Shown one piece after another: positions 55,058 to 62,579 of a DNA stretch of 62,579 nt. A program made the translations under genes and the position numbers. The DNA lies in contig NZ_MJIL01000094.1 of the NCBI RefSeq assembly GCF_001939735.1, forward strand, positions 1 through 62,579, read 5' to 3'. The DNA comes from Photobacterium proteolyticum. Lineage in GTDB: Bacteria; Pseudomonadota; Gammaproteobacteria; Enterobacterales; Vibrionaceae. Positions within the stretch are counted from its first letter, which is position 1, and the number at the start of each line of letters is the position of its first letter. Under the pieces are notes generated by a model. It did no database searches and was not told where the DNA came from. It was given only the letters and a program-made list of their open reading frames with translations.

Positions 55058-55948
55058 CTACTGGCTGATCACCGATTGCACTTCATGCTCCAACAACCAT
55101 TTTTGCAACTTCGGTGCCTTATGAATGTAATGGCTCACAACCTCACACACTTTACCGGCACTTTCTGCCGTTTTGAGGGCATGTTTGACTAGCTGCAATA
55201 CAGCTTCATTCTGATCGTCATGTAAATAGTTAAGAGATTTATGCTCTTGATCGAGTCCGAGCGCAAACTGACCCAGCTGATCAATATCGATCACAAGGCC
55301 ATCAAAATACGGCAGGAACTTTTCGCTCATCAAGGCATTGGCTGGCAGCTCACACATCAGGTGAACCTTCAGCCCATTTGCTCCTCGGCACAACCCCTGC
55401 TCTGCCAGCAAGTCAATCGCAGTTGCAGCCTCACTGCACGTTCGAACAAAAGGCACCACCAGCTCGATATTGGCCATCCCTTCCGAGTTTCTTGCTCGCT
55501 TAATCACTTCGCATTCCAGATTAAAACTCTTTCGGTGCGACAGATCAGCAAACCGGGAAACGCCACGCAGCCCAATCAAAGGATTCACTTCTATTGCTTC
55601 CAGCTCGCTGCCAGGCAGTGTTCGTCGATAATGTGAATCCGCACCTGACAACCTAACTCGCAGTGGTTTGTTATCTGCGTTCTTTGCCGCTTCGACCAAT
55701 ATATTCGTCAGTGTTGTCACATACCATTCAGTCGGTGATTCATAATCGCCTGCCGCTTCTAACACGACTTGCTGCTGTTGTTCAGTAAGCTTGGTTGTTT
55801 CTGCAACAGCATAGGGGTGAATACCAATCGCGCTATTAATAAGGCCATCCATCGACACTAAGCCAATGGTAGCAGTCGACTGCTCCAGCTGAGCAGGATC
55901 TAATAATATTTCGGTGAAAGAAAATCCAGACTGATTGTTGTTTGTCAT
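55058..55948 (-). CDS. stand-alone PEP-synthase-like C-terminal (TIM-barrel) protein
   Basis: The 296-residue protein resembles the PEP-utilizers C-terminal domain of phosphoenolpyruvate synthase. Matching blocks are VRLSGADSHYRRTLPG, NPLIGLRGVSRF, ELVVPFVRTCSEA, GLKVHLMCELPANALM and FDGLVIDIDQLGQFALGLDQE. In canonical enzymes the last block has GxNDL, changed here to DIDQL, and the swivelling His domain and ATP-grasp domain are absent. So it cannot be a complete PEP synthase. Length is about one third of PpsA. It is divergent from the DAHP synthase, a PEP-using enzyme. Activity is unknown. Confidence 0.7.
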   Translation of the reverse strand: MTNNNQSGFSFTEILLDPAQLEQSTATIGLVSMDGLINSAIGIHPYAVAETTKLTEQQQQVVLEAAGDYESPTEWYVTTLTNILVEAAKNADNKPLRVRLSGADSHYRRTLPGSELEAIEVNPLIGLRGVSRFADLSHRKSFNLECEVIKRARNSEGMANIELVVPFVRTCSEAATAIDLLAEQGLCRGANGLKVHLMCELPANALMSEKFLPYFDGLVIDIDQLGQFALGLDQEHKSLNYLHDDQNEAVLQLVKHALKTAESAGKVCEVVSHYIHKAPKLQKWLLEHEVQSVISQ

Positions 55949-56452
55949 ACGGCACCACTACTACAAATTTACGCCAAAGTCAGGAAGTTGTATCAAATAC
56001 GCGCAGGCTAAAACAAAGTTGCCTACAGTGAATGAATAACTAAAAAGCCAGCCCTGCCAAATTATGCGAGGTAATACTGACCAATCAATATAATCACCAC
56101 TAAGTGCCTGTTAACAATCTTCCTTGTGTCATGTTCGACATTACTTTTTCATTCTCCGCATGGCAAGTAGAAACATACAAAAGTGAAAATATATTTACTT
56201 AAGCTGCATAAGTTATACCAAGGCGTTTCTCACTCCTGTTACATCCCGGTTCAAGGGGTTAGACACATTTTTTCGACCAATTCATCTCAGCTTAGTAACG
56301 ATCACACAGCATGACACCCTCTATGCTTACAAAAGCGCGGTCAAATGAGATAAAAACTTAAGTCATATCACAAGTTTGGTTTATTCCTGCTGTCTTTTGG
56401 GCTATCTTTACGCGTCGTTATTTTTTGAGTTACCGAGATAGGCAAACGTATT
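55949..56452. other. intergenic region between divergent PEP-related genes
   Basis: This 500-bp AT-rich stretch holds the promoters for both genes. AGTGAA-N6-TTTACT at 56182-56199 matches the TyrR box TGTAAA-N6-TTTACA at 9 of 12 positions. No TrpR-type ACTAGTT operator was found. No small gene is supported. Confidence 0.45.
56182..56199. promoter_or_regulatory. possible TyrR box
   Basis: AGTGAAAATATATTTACT fits the TyrR consensus at 9 of 12 specified bases, centred about 260 bp upstream of the DAHP synthase start. The distance is large and the match imperfect. Confidence 0.25.
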
Positions 56453-57508
56453 ATGCCAATGAAAACAGATGAACTCCGCACGGTTAGCCTAGGGCTAATG
56501 CCAACTCCTGCAGAGGTTGAAGCCGCTTACCCGATTACAGATGAAATTGCAGAGCATGTCGCGAACTCTCGCCGCCAGGTTGAAGCGATTTTAACGGGAC
56601 AAGATTCTAGGCTGCTGGTAATCGTTGGTCCTTGCTCGGTACATGATCCTGAAGCAGCTCTCGACTATGCACAGCGTCTAATGCGTATTCAAGACAAATA
56701 CAAAGACGAACTGTGTATCGTAATGCGCACCTACTTTGAAAAGCCGCGCACTGTGGTTGGATGGAAAGGGCTGGTTTCCGATCCGCATCTGGATGGTAGT
56801 CTGGATCTGGTAACAGGTTTGCATACTGCCCGTAAACTGTTGGTCGATATCAACAAGCTAGGCATGCCAACAGCCACTGAGTTTCTGGATATGATCACAG
56901 GACAATACCTGGCAGATCTAATTTCGTGGGGGGCAATTGGAGCCCGTACTACCGAGTCTCAGATTCACCGAGAAATGGCCTCTGCCCTTTCTTGTCCGGT
57001 CGGCTTTAAGAATGGTACCGACGGTAATATCAAAATTGCAGTTGATGCTATCCGTGCCACCCGTGAGCCTCACGTTTTCTGCTCACCGGCCAAGAATGGC
57101 GAGATGACTATCTATCGTACTTCTGGTAACCCATACGGCCACGTCATCCTTCGGGGCGGTAAAATGCCAAACTACCATCAGGAAGATATTAGTGCCTCGT
57201 GTGAAACACTAGCCTCCTTTGACCTGCCGACTCGGCTTGTTGTTGATTTCAGCCACGGCAACTGCCAGAAACAGCACAAGCGCCAGCTTGATGTTGCTGC
57301 TGATATTTGTGAACAAATAAAGTCTGGAAGCAACTTCATCGCCGGCATCATGGCAGAAAGTTTTATCGAAGAAGGTACGCAGGCAGTCGATATCAAGCAG
57401 CTTGATAAACTGACATACGGTCAATCAATTACAGACCCATGCATAAACTGGACGGATACTGTCGCCATGCTTGATATGCTGGCAGACGCCATCAAAGCGC
57501 GCAACTAA
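56453..57508 (+). CDS. aroH: DAHP synthase, AroH-like class I
   Basis: The enzyme condenses PEP and erythrose-4-phosphate, the first step of aromatic amino-acid synthesis. The 351-residue protein shows LLVIVGPCSVHD, MRTYFEKPRTVVGWKGL, the GARTTESQIHREMASALSCP block and VVDFSHGNCQKQHKRQLDV. Along its length it is closer to E. coli AroH (tryptophan-sensitive) than to AroG or AroF, for example KNGEMTIYRTSGNPYGH. Feedback by tryptophan is likely but inferred from that similarity. It is monocistronic. Confidence 0.92.
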   Translation: MPMKTDELRTVSLGLMPTPAEVEAAYPITDEIAEHVANSRRQVEAILTGQDSRLLVIVGPCSVHDPEAALDYAQRLMRIQDKYKDELCIVMRTYFEKPRTVVGWKGLVSDPHLDGSLDLVTGLHTARKLLVDINKLGMPTATEFLDMITGQYLADLISWGAIGARTTESQIHREMASALSCPVGFKNGTDGNIKIAVDAIRATREPHVFCSPAKNGEMTIYRTSGNPYGHVILRGGKMPNYHQEDISASCETLASFDLPTRLVVDFSHGNCQKQHKRQLDVAADICEQIKSGSNFIAGIMAESFIEEGTQAVDIKQLDKLTYGQSITDPCINWTDTVAMLDMLADAIKARN

Positions 57509-57619
57509 GCTATAAATTAACAAGTGCAGTGACCGGATATATCGGCGAATCCGTCACTGATGACTAAATTTTGATATACTCGCCGGTGAATATGACAATT
57601 ACGGATTAGGATTGAGCAA

Positions 57620-58102
57620 ATGCCATCTTTTGATATTATTTCTGAAGTCGATTTAGTTGAAGTACGAAATGCAGTAGACAACTCGTCACGTGAACTCGAT
57701 ACCCGTTTTGACTTCCGAGGTGTCGAAGCTAGCTTCGAACTGGATAAAGAAGTTGTAAAAGTCACGTCTGAGTCTGACTTTCAAATCACTCAGCTCGTTT
57801 CAATTCTCCGTAGCAACCTTGCCAAGCGCTATGTTGATGCCCAATCAATGGAGCAGAAAGAAACGGTTCGTTCGGGAAAACTTTTCACCTGTAGCGTTGC
57901 TTTCAAACAGGGCATTGAAACTGCCGTTGCGAAAAAACTGGTTAAACTCATCAAAGACTCAAAGCTGAAAGTACAAGCTTCCATCCAAGGTGATAAAGTC
58001 CGCGTCACGGGTAAGAAACGTGATGATCTTCAGGCCACGATGGCGCTTGTTCGCGAGGCTGAACTAGACCAGCCTTTCCAGTTCGATAACTTCCGCGATT
58101 AA
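57620..58102 (+). CDS. yajQ: YajQ, c-di-GMP-binding protein
   Basis: The 160-residue protein matches YajQ (UPF0234), made of two ferredoxin-like repeats and known to bind nucleotides, including cyclic di-GMP in some species. It begins MPSFDIISEVDLVEVRNAVD, continues RFDFRGVEAS and ends with LDQPFQFDNFRD, as in other members. AGGA precedes the ATG. It follows the DAHP gene by 111 bp, with an imperfect hairpin between them (57527-57559). Confidence 0.94.
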   Translation: MPSFDIISEVDLVEVRNAVDNSSRELDTRFDFRGVEASFELDKEVVKVTSESDFQITQLVSILRSNLAKRYVDAQSMEQKETVRSGKLFTCSVAFKQGIETAVAKKLVKLIKDSKLKVQASIQGDKVRVTGKKRDDLQATMALVREAELDQPFQFDNFRD

Positions 58103-58129
58103 GCCACTGGCTAAGTTTACGACATCATG

Positions 58130-58158
58130 AAGGAAGGCAATAAGCCTTCCTTTTTTTA
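58130..58158 (+). terminator. yajQ terminator
   Basis: AAGGAAGGC-AATAA-GCCTTCCTT is followed by a run of T. Confidence 0.9.
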
Positions 58159-58343
58159 TGGTTATTACCTAGATGGCTCCTAACCGGTCAATCATTAATC
58201 ATCCCCTCTTTATACGTGCTGATATATCGAACAATAACGATGAACCAATATTCCATATTTCTTGGCTATGGCATATAGTAGCGCCATACTTATAAGAAAT
58301 GATTTTCTAACGTTGTAGATATAGCACCATCTAGGGGGAATAC

Positions 58344-59579
58344 GTGATAGAGTCGGTTTTTTCTGACAAGCGCTACACCAAAGAAGCACAAGCCGCAGCA
58401 TCAGAAATTAGTCGCCAGGTAAATAGCCGACACGCTAAGTGGATGGTGAGCCTACAATATTTAGTCAACCAAGATGATGTTGATCATGTATTAAGCCGTG
58501 AGGGTGAATTTTGTGACACCATTATTCTCTACGAAAAAGAACGTGTTACAGATAATCAACGCCTTTTGCTTAACTGTGAAACCGATAAAGTTCTAGAACG
58601 CCGAGCTGAAAATATCGTCAAGCAGCAGCGCCATCAAAAGATCCTCGAACTGGTTCAGAAAACAGCGCAAAATGTCATGGAATCCCGCTTTGAAAAAATG
58701 GACATTGCACGACTGCTGAATCTTCACTCTGGCTTTGCTGATTTTGCCTCGTTTGCATATACACCCACACTTAACTTTCAAAAACTTGGCTCACTTGCGA
58801 TTCTCTATAATTCCCTGGGCACTAACATTCTTGAACTTGTTAATAACACGCAGTTCTGTAAGCAAATGGGGAAGACACCAAGGAAGATATCCGATCCCAA
58901 AACAGCCATCGGCTTTATCGGGGTTGATAACTGCCGGATGCTTTACCCTGTTCTGATGACAAAGCCACTCCTTAAGTGGGCAGACAGCAATACAAAGCTT
59001 ATCGCCCCGAAAATGTGGCAGCATGCTATCACTATGGCGAACGTAACCCGCATGCGTTTAAGTGATGCTGGCTATAAAGAGCCTGACGAAGGCGTTTTGC
59101 TGGGGATGTTACGCGGCATCAGTCAATTCGCTATATGTAACCACTTTACAAACTGCTATGATGACGCTTTGGAACTGGTCATGACAAGGTTCCGAGAAAA
59201 TGATCAGCGCGAGGAGTATTTTGCATGCGCCGATGTCAGCTACTCGATGGAGTTTCTGCCTACTGTACTCGAGAAGTGGGAAAAGAGGCTAACTCAACGC
59301 ATTGTTGACTATATCGATTGGGGCCCTAGAAACCTGCACTTAAAAAATGCCCTCTTGGAAGATATCAATGATGTGTCTGTCTATGAGCGTAATCTGCATG
59401 GTGTCGCACTTGGTCAGGCAAGATCATATGCTATCTACGATATGATGAAAAAGAGTAACGCATTTCTAACCGATCAAGCCCCATATTGGTTTGCACATAT
59501 GCAAATGGACGGAAAGATCCTAAAAAGTATTGGTGCTCGTAATCCAGGAAAATTTATTCTTTCGGTTAAAGATGATTAA
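58344..59579 (+). CDS. HDOD-domain protein
   Basis: The 411-residue protein has a helical N-terminal part and an HDOD-like domain (about residues 125-320) with LGSLAILYNSLGTNILELVNN (in two pieces), IGFIGVDNCRMLYPVLMT and MWQHAITMANVTRMRL. HDOD proteins lack the catalytic His-Asp pair of true HD phosphohydrolases and act in signalling or regulation. The start is GTG with GGGGG nearby. It is monocistronic. Confidence 0.83.
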   Translation: MIESVFSDKRYTKEAQAAASEISRQVNSRHAKWMVSLQYLVNQDDVDHVLSREGEFCDTIILYEKERVTDNQRLLLNCETDKVLERRAENIVKQQRHQKILELVQKTAQNVMESRFEKMDIARLLNLHSGFADFASFAYTPTLNFQKLGSLAILYNSLGTNILELVNNTQFCKQMGKTPRKISDPKTAIGFIGVDNCRMLYPVLMTKPLLKWADSNTKLIAPKMWQHAITMANVTRMRLSDAGYKEPDEGVLLGMLRGISQFAICNHFTNCYDDALELVMTRFRENDQREEYFACADVSYSMEFLPTVLEKWEKRLTQRIVDYIDWGPRNLHLKNALLEDINDVSVYERNLHGVALGQARSYAIYDMMKKSNAFLTDQAPYWFAHMQMDGKILKSIGARNPGKFILSVKDD

Positions 59580-60133
59580 TTTTCCACACTGAATTTTCTT
59601 AATATACACCGATTCCCCTCTGCTTGAGACGGTATCGGTGTACTTGTTATATAGCGCTATCAACTACCACCCTGTTATATTCGCAACACCAATAATTAAT
59701 AGCTCACTAATACAGCAGCTACAAATTTAATTATTCTAACTTGTAACAACTCTTCACCATCGCTCACGCTATTTCATAACTACTCTTTTTAGGTATTGAT
59801 ACAAATGCATATTCTTTATCCAAACAAACAGCCACAAGATTAAAAAAATAGTTGTACCACAAAGAATCCCCTATACTCCTTTCGTCGTCTAGGGTTCCAA
59901 AGTATTTATAAGGTTTTATTAATTTAGCGATATAGCAGACACTAATACCATTCAGCTTAATTTCTTTGTTCATTCGAACTAATTAGAATCGCTCTCTTTA
60001 AATATCCCAATAAAGGGTAAAGAGAGCTAACTGCGCTCTGCCTATATTCCTTCGCGTTTCGCGAAGCATGGAAGATATACGACTTGAACCCTTTGAAGGC
60101 TATAGACATTATACCTAAAAGGAGATGTCCATT
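59580..60133. other. sdaC upstream region with stem-loops and a short open frame
   Basis: A ten-base-pair perfect inverted repeat GCTCTCTTTA (59991-60000) / TAAAGAGAGC (60018-60027) is followed by a shorter hairpin CTTCGCG/CGCGAAG (60050-60066). A 16-codon frame (60068-60118) ends six bases before the sdaC start at 60125, overlapping its ribosome-binding zone. This layout resembles a regulated leader. A 69-codon minus-strand frame (59764-59973) was seen but is not supported. Confidence 0.5.
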
Positions 60134-61426
60134 ATGGACACTGTGAAAAACAATACTGCTAATCATTCTGCAATAAAAACAGCCAAGATGGGCTGGAGTA
60201 AAAACGATACTGTTTGGGCTCTGGGTCTTTATGGTACAGCTGTGGGAGCCGGTACATTATTTCTACCCATTAACGCCGGTGTTGGTGGCCTGATTCCTCT
60301 TGTCGTTATGGCAATCTTAGCTCTGCCAATGACTTTCTTTGCTCACCGAGGCATGACTCGCTTTGTACTTTCCAGCTCTAACCCCGGTGCCGATATCACC
60401 GAGGTTGTTGAGGAGCACTTTGGTACGGGGATGGGCAAGGTCATTACTTTGCTGTATTTCTTTGCCATCTACCCAATATTACTGGTTTATAGTGTTGCAC
60501 TCACCAATACGGTAGAAAGCTTTATGGCGCATCAGTTAAATGTCGCTCCACCCTCTCGTGCCGTTTTAGCATTGGCTCTCATTGTTGGCCTGATGGCTAT
60601 TGTTCGTCTTGGTGAGCAGCTAATTATTAAAGCAATGAGTGTATTAGTCTTTCCTTTCGTTGCTGTACTACTGATGCTGGCTTTATACCTAGTTCCCCAC
60701 TGGAACGGTGCAATTTTCGATCAGGTAATACCAACTGAAGGCGGTGCTTATACAATTTTCATGGCAGTATGGTTAATCCTTCCTGTTATGGTTTTCTCAT
60801 TTAACCATTCACCGGTTATTTCCTCATTCGCCGTAGCCAAACAAAAAGAGTATCGAGAAAACGCCGAAAAGCAGTGTTCACGTATTCTTATTCGTAGCCA
60901 TATAATGATGGTTGCCACTGTTATGTTTTTCGTTTTCAGCTGCGTGCTTAGTCTCTCTCCGGCAAACCTGGCAGAAGCCAAAGCGCAAAATGTTTCAATT
61001 CTCACCTACCTTGCTAACTATTTTGAGACACCGGTAATCGCCTACGTAGCACCAATCGTTGCCATTATTGCGATTACCAAGTCTTTTCTTGGTCATTACC
61101 TGGGAGCCAGTGAGGGCTTTAACGGTCTAGTTATCAAAGTCGCTCGTAGCCAAGGCAAAAAGATTAAACCCAAAGCGCTTGATACATTTACAGCACTATT
61201 CATGCTAGTAACAACTTGGGCTGTTGCAACTATCAATCCAAGCATTCTGGGAATGATAGAAAGTCTTGGCGGACCTATCATCGCTATGCTGCTCTTTATC
61301 ATGCCGATATATGCCATCAATAAAGTACCTAGCATGCGACAATACTCTGGTGCGCTGAGCAACGTCTTCGTAATGGTAATTGGTCTAATTTCAATCTCTG
61401 CCATTTTCTATTCGCTGGCTCAATAA
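60134..61426 (+). CDS. sdaC: serine transporter SdaC
   Basis: The 430-residue protein has about 11 hydrophobic helices and aligns along its length with E. coli SdaC (429 residues). Shared segments include LGLYGTAVGAGTLFLPINAGVG, FAHRGMTRFVLSS and VFSFNHSPVISSFAVAKQ. It takes up L-serine with protons. The ATG at 60125 would leave no space for the AAAGGAG just before it; the ATG at 60134 is nine bases away, so it is chosen. No serine deaminase gene is adjacent. Confidence 0.93.
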   Translation: MDTVKNNTANHSAIKTAKMGWSKNDTVWALGLYGTAVGAGTLFLPINAGVGGLIPLVVMAILALPMTFFAHRGMTRFVLSSSNPGADITEVVEEHFGTGMGKVITLLYFFAIYPILLVYSVALTNTVESFMAHQLNVAPPSRAVLALALIVGLMAIVRLGEQLIIKAMSVLVFPFVAVLLMLALYLVPHWNGAIFDQVIPTEGGAYTIFMAVWLILPVMVFSFNHSPVISSFAVAKQKEYRENAEKQCSRILIRSHIMMVATVMFFVFSCVLSLSPANLAEAKAQNVSILTYLANYFETPVIAYVAPIVAIIAITKSFLGHYLGASEGFNGLVIKVARSQGKKIKPKALDTFTALFMLVTTWAVATINPSILGMIESLGGPIIAMLLFIMPIYAINKVPSMRQYSGALSNVFVMVIGLISISAIFYSLAQ

Positions 61427-61448
61427 TGTTTGTTTCAATCTGATATTT

Positions 61449-61475
61449 AGGCCATCAGTTGATGGCCTCTTTTAT
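61449..61475 (+). terminator. sdaC terminator
   Basis: AGGCCATC-AGTT-GATGGCCT is followed by CTTTTATA. Confidence 0.85.
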
Positions 61476-61489
61476 ACCCAAACTACGAG
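61473..61489. repeat. degenerate MITE end
   Basis: TATACCCAAACTACGAG resembles the outer 14 bases of the MITE terminal repeat at 12335. It directly follows the sdaC terminator. Confidence 0.45.
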
Positions 61490-61564
61490 AATCTAGTTGC
61501 TAACTTCTTCATCCTTCATTTTTCTGCTACGCTGGTTTTAAATTCAATGGGAAGCATATTAGCA

Positions 61565-62185
61565 ATGGATCTAGATAAGTATACCGAATACGACAATCCT
61601 TTGATCTGGCCGATTATCTCGCTACTGCAAGCGAAACCTACCGGTTGGATGATCCATACTTTGGCTGATGCACTCAGACAACAAGATATTCTCGAAACAC
61701 TAGACGACGATCCGGAAAAAGACCTCTTTAAACGCAACTTTCTCTTGATGAACGCTCTCTATCAGCTTCAGGAGATGTTGCTACCAAAGCAATGGCTTCA
61801 GGCTCAGGCGATGGACATTCGCTTGTCACATAATTTGGCTTCTGACCATAACCAGATCGATGTTGACGATCCGTTAAGAAGCTACTATCTCGACTGGCGT
61901 AACTACAACACGGATGCCGAAGCCGTTAAAGCCTTGCTGTCTTCATTCTGGCGTCGCTACCAAAGCCATATCGGCTCTTCACAAAGTGCTTCATCTGCAT
62001 CGATTTCAAGCGGCAACCATCAGGATCTAGCTATTCTGGAGCTCCCTGCTGATGCAACAGCCAGTCAGATTCGTCGCCAATGGCGGAAACTTGCCCTGCG
62101 CTGGCACCCTGACAGACCTAACGGTGATGCCGAACAATTCCGTAAAGTATGCGAAGCATGGCAGCGGCTAGGTTCTAGGTTCTAG
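61565..62185 (+). CDS. DnaJ-related protein
   Basis: The 206-residue protein has an N-terminal DNAJ_related domain (LDKYTEYDNPLIWPIISLL, then a helical part) and a C-terminal short J domain with the HPD motif in RWHPDRPNGD. This is the reverse of ordinary DnaJ, where the J domain is first. A co-chaperone role with a DnaK-type Hsp70 follows from the family. The ATG at 61547 is also open; 61565 is used because GGGAA lies upstream of it. Confidence 0.88.
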   Translation: MDLDKYTEYDNPLIWPIISLLQAKPTGWMIHTLADALRQQDILETLDDDPEKDLFKRNFLLMNALYQLQEMLLPKQWLQAQAMDIRLSHNLASDHNQIDVDDPLRSYYLDWRNYNTDAEAVKALLSSFWRRYQSHIGSSQSASSASISSGNHQDLAILELPADATASQIRRQWRKLALRWHPDRPNGDAEQFRKVCEAWQRLGSRF

Positions 62186-62408
62186 CAGTCCAAACCTATT
62201 CAGTTTTTTCTAACAAGCTGCTCATCTTTATGCTCTGTTAACCACCCGTCGTCCCATGGCGATGGGGTTAACAACTGCTGGCAGCAAAAAAGCCAGAAAA
62301 TGATCAATGCGTTGATACCACCGGTCTATTTATGGTCTACGTCGTGAACACGGATTCAGATAATAACCTATGCTTAAAGCGATTTTTTCATTGACTGGGA
62401 GCTAATCT

Positions 62409-62498
62409 ATGAGGGGCTGGAGAGATGGAAAAGTAATCGTGATGGCTGCTTTACTCTACATATGTAACTCCACGGCCTCCACTATAGCTGAAGAGGAG
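62409..62498 (+). pseudogene. secreted-protein gene interrupted by an insertion sequence
   Basis: An ATG at 62409 opens a frame with a hydrophobic stretch VIVMAALLYICNSTAS, a plausible signal peptide, then IAEEE before the reading passes into the IS end at 62499 and stops at 62555. Only 30 original codons remain in the window. Whether the 3' part survives beyond the element cannot be seen. Confidence 0.45.
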
Positions 62499-62579
62499 TG
62501 TAGTGGTCTAATAAAGCCGGACACCATTTTAGGTGGTAAAGTTACCACTCATTAAGAGGTGTTCAATGACCAAAAAACG
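62499..62579 (+). mobile_element. left end of an IS3-like insertion sequence (cut by the window)
   Basis: TGTAGTGGTCTAATAAAGCC at 62499 starts with TG, as IS3-family ends do, followed by CGGACACC. An ATG at 62566 with AAGAGG upstream opens the start of what would be transposase orfA (MTKK). The window ends after 14 bases of that gene, so the family call rests on the end sequence and layout. Confidence 0.5.

Noticed and set aside
56200..56452. TrpR operator or Trp leader peptide before the AroH-type gene
   Set aside because: Neither an ACTAGTT-type operator nor a frame with tandem Trp codons could be found.
59764..59973. 69-codon minus-strand frame upstream of sdaC
   Set aside because: No clear ribosome binding site or family similarity; it lies in AT-rich sequence. 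It is kept only as a note.

Overview
The window looks like a chromosomal segment of a marine gammaproteobacterium of the Vibrionaceae, most likely Photobacterium or a close relative. The evidence is the set of close homologues (yohJ-yohK-cdd, purT, tpm, ygbA, moeAB, selO, yajQ, sdaC, alx), a secreted GH19 chitinase, and a palindromic repeat family with TATACCCAAG ends that I associate with Photobacterium and Vibrio. The genus is an inference. No rRNA, tRNA, CRISPR array or prophage was seen.

Layout. 1-7.1 kb: yohJK and cdd, with a tandem-CRP (CytR-type) promoter in front of cdd; an EamA exporter; a lone TAXI binding protein; a small outer-membrane protein; purT behind a perfect PurR palindrome; tpm. 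7.4-10.6 kb: small unknown proteins, the nitric-oxide-associated gene ygbA, a lipoprotein and a five-heme cytochrome c. 10.6-14.2 kb: two tandem paralogous POT-type transporters separated by a complete 266-bp miniature inverted-repeat element. 14.4-20.8 kb: MBL hydrolase, GST, a second-type tryptophanyl-tRNA synthetase, GNAT, GH19 chitinase, GrpB.

21-29.9 kb is accessory in character: an enoyl-CoA hydratase, a three-gene operon of unknown function divergent from a PD-(D/E)XK-type nuclease, small membrane or secreted proteins, a 12-bp minisatellite, LexA-controlled sulA and an amino-acid antiporter. 30-38 kb: glgC, an amidohydrolase-DUF3299-OprB porin operon, an overlooked 52-codon gene and a chemoreceptor. 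38-48 kb: alx behind a yybP-ykoY manganese riboswitch, an L,D-transpeptidase, the glycyl-radical pair yjjI-yjjW, a LysR regulator, folE, moeA-moeB. 48-62.6 kb: OmpA-like lipoprotein, oppA, cvfB, an unknown membrane protein, selO, a stand-alone PEP-synthase-like C-terminal domain divergent from an AroH-type DAHP synthase, yajQ, an HDOD protein, sdaC, a DnaJ-related protein. At the right edge a secreted-protein gene is interrupted by the left end of an IS3-like element.

The most notable observation is the leader of the tryptophanyl-tRNA synthetase gene. It holds a 19-codon open frame with two adjacent Trp codons, followed by mutually exclusive hairpins. One of these hides the ribosome binding site of the synthetase gene. 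This looks like tryptophan-sensing attenuation, probably translational, of an aminoacyl-tRNA synthetase gene.
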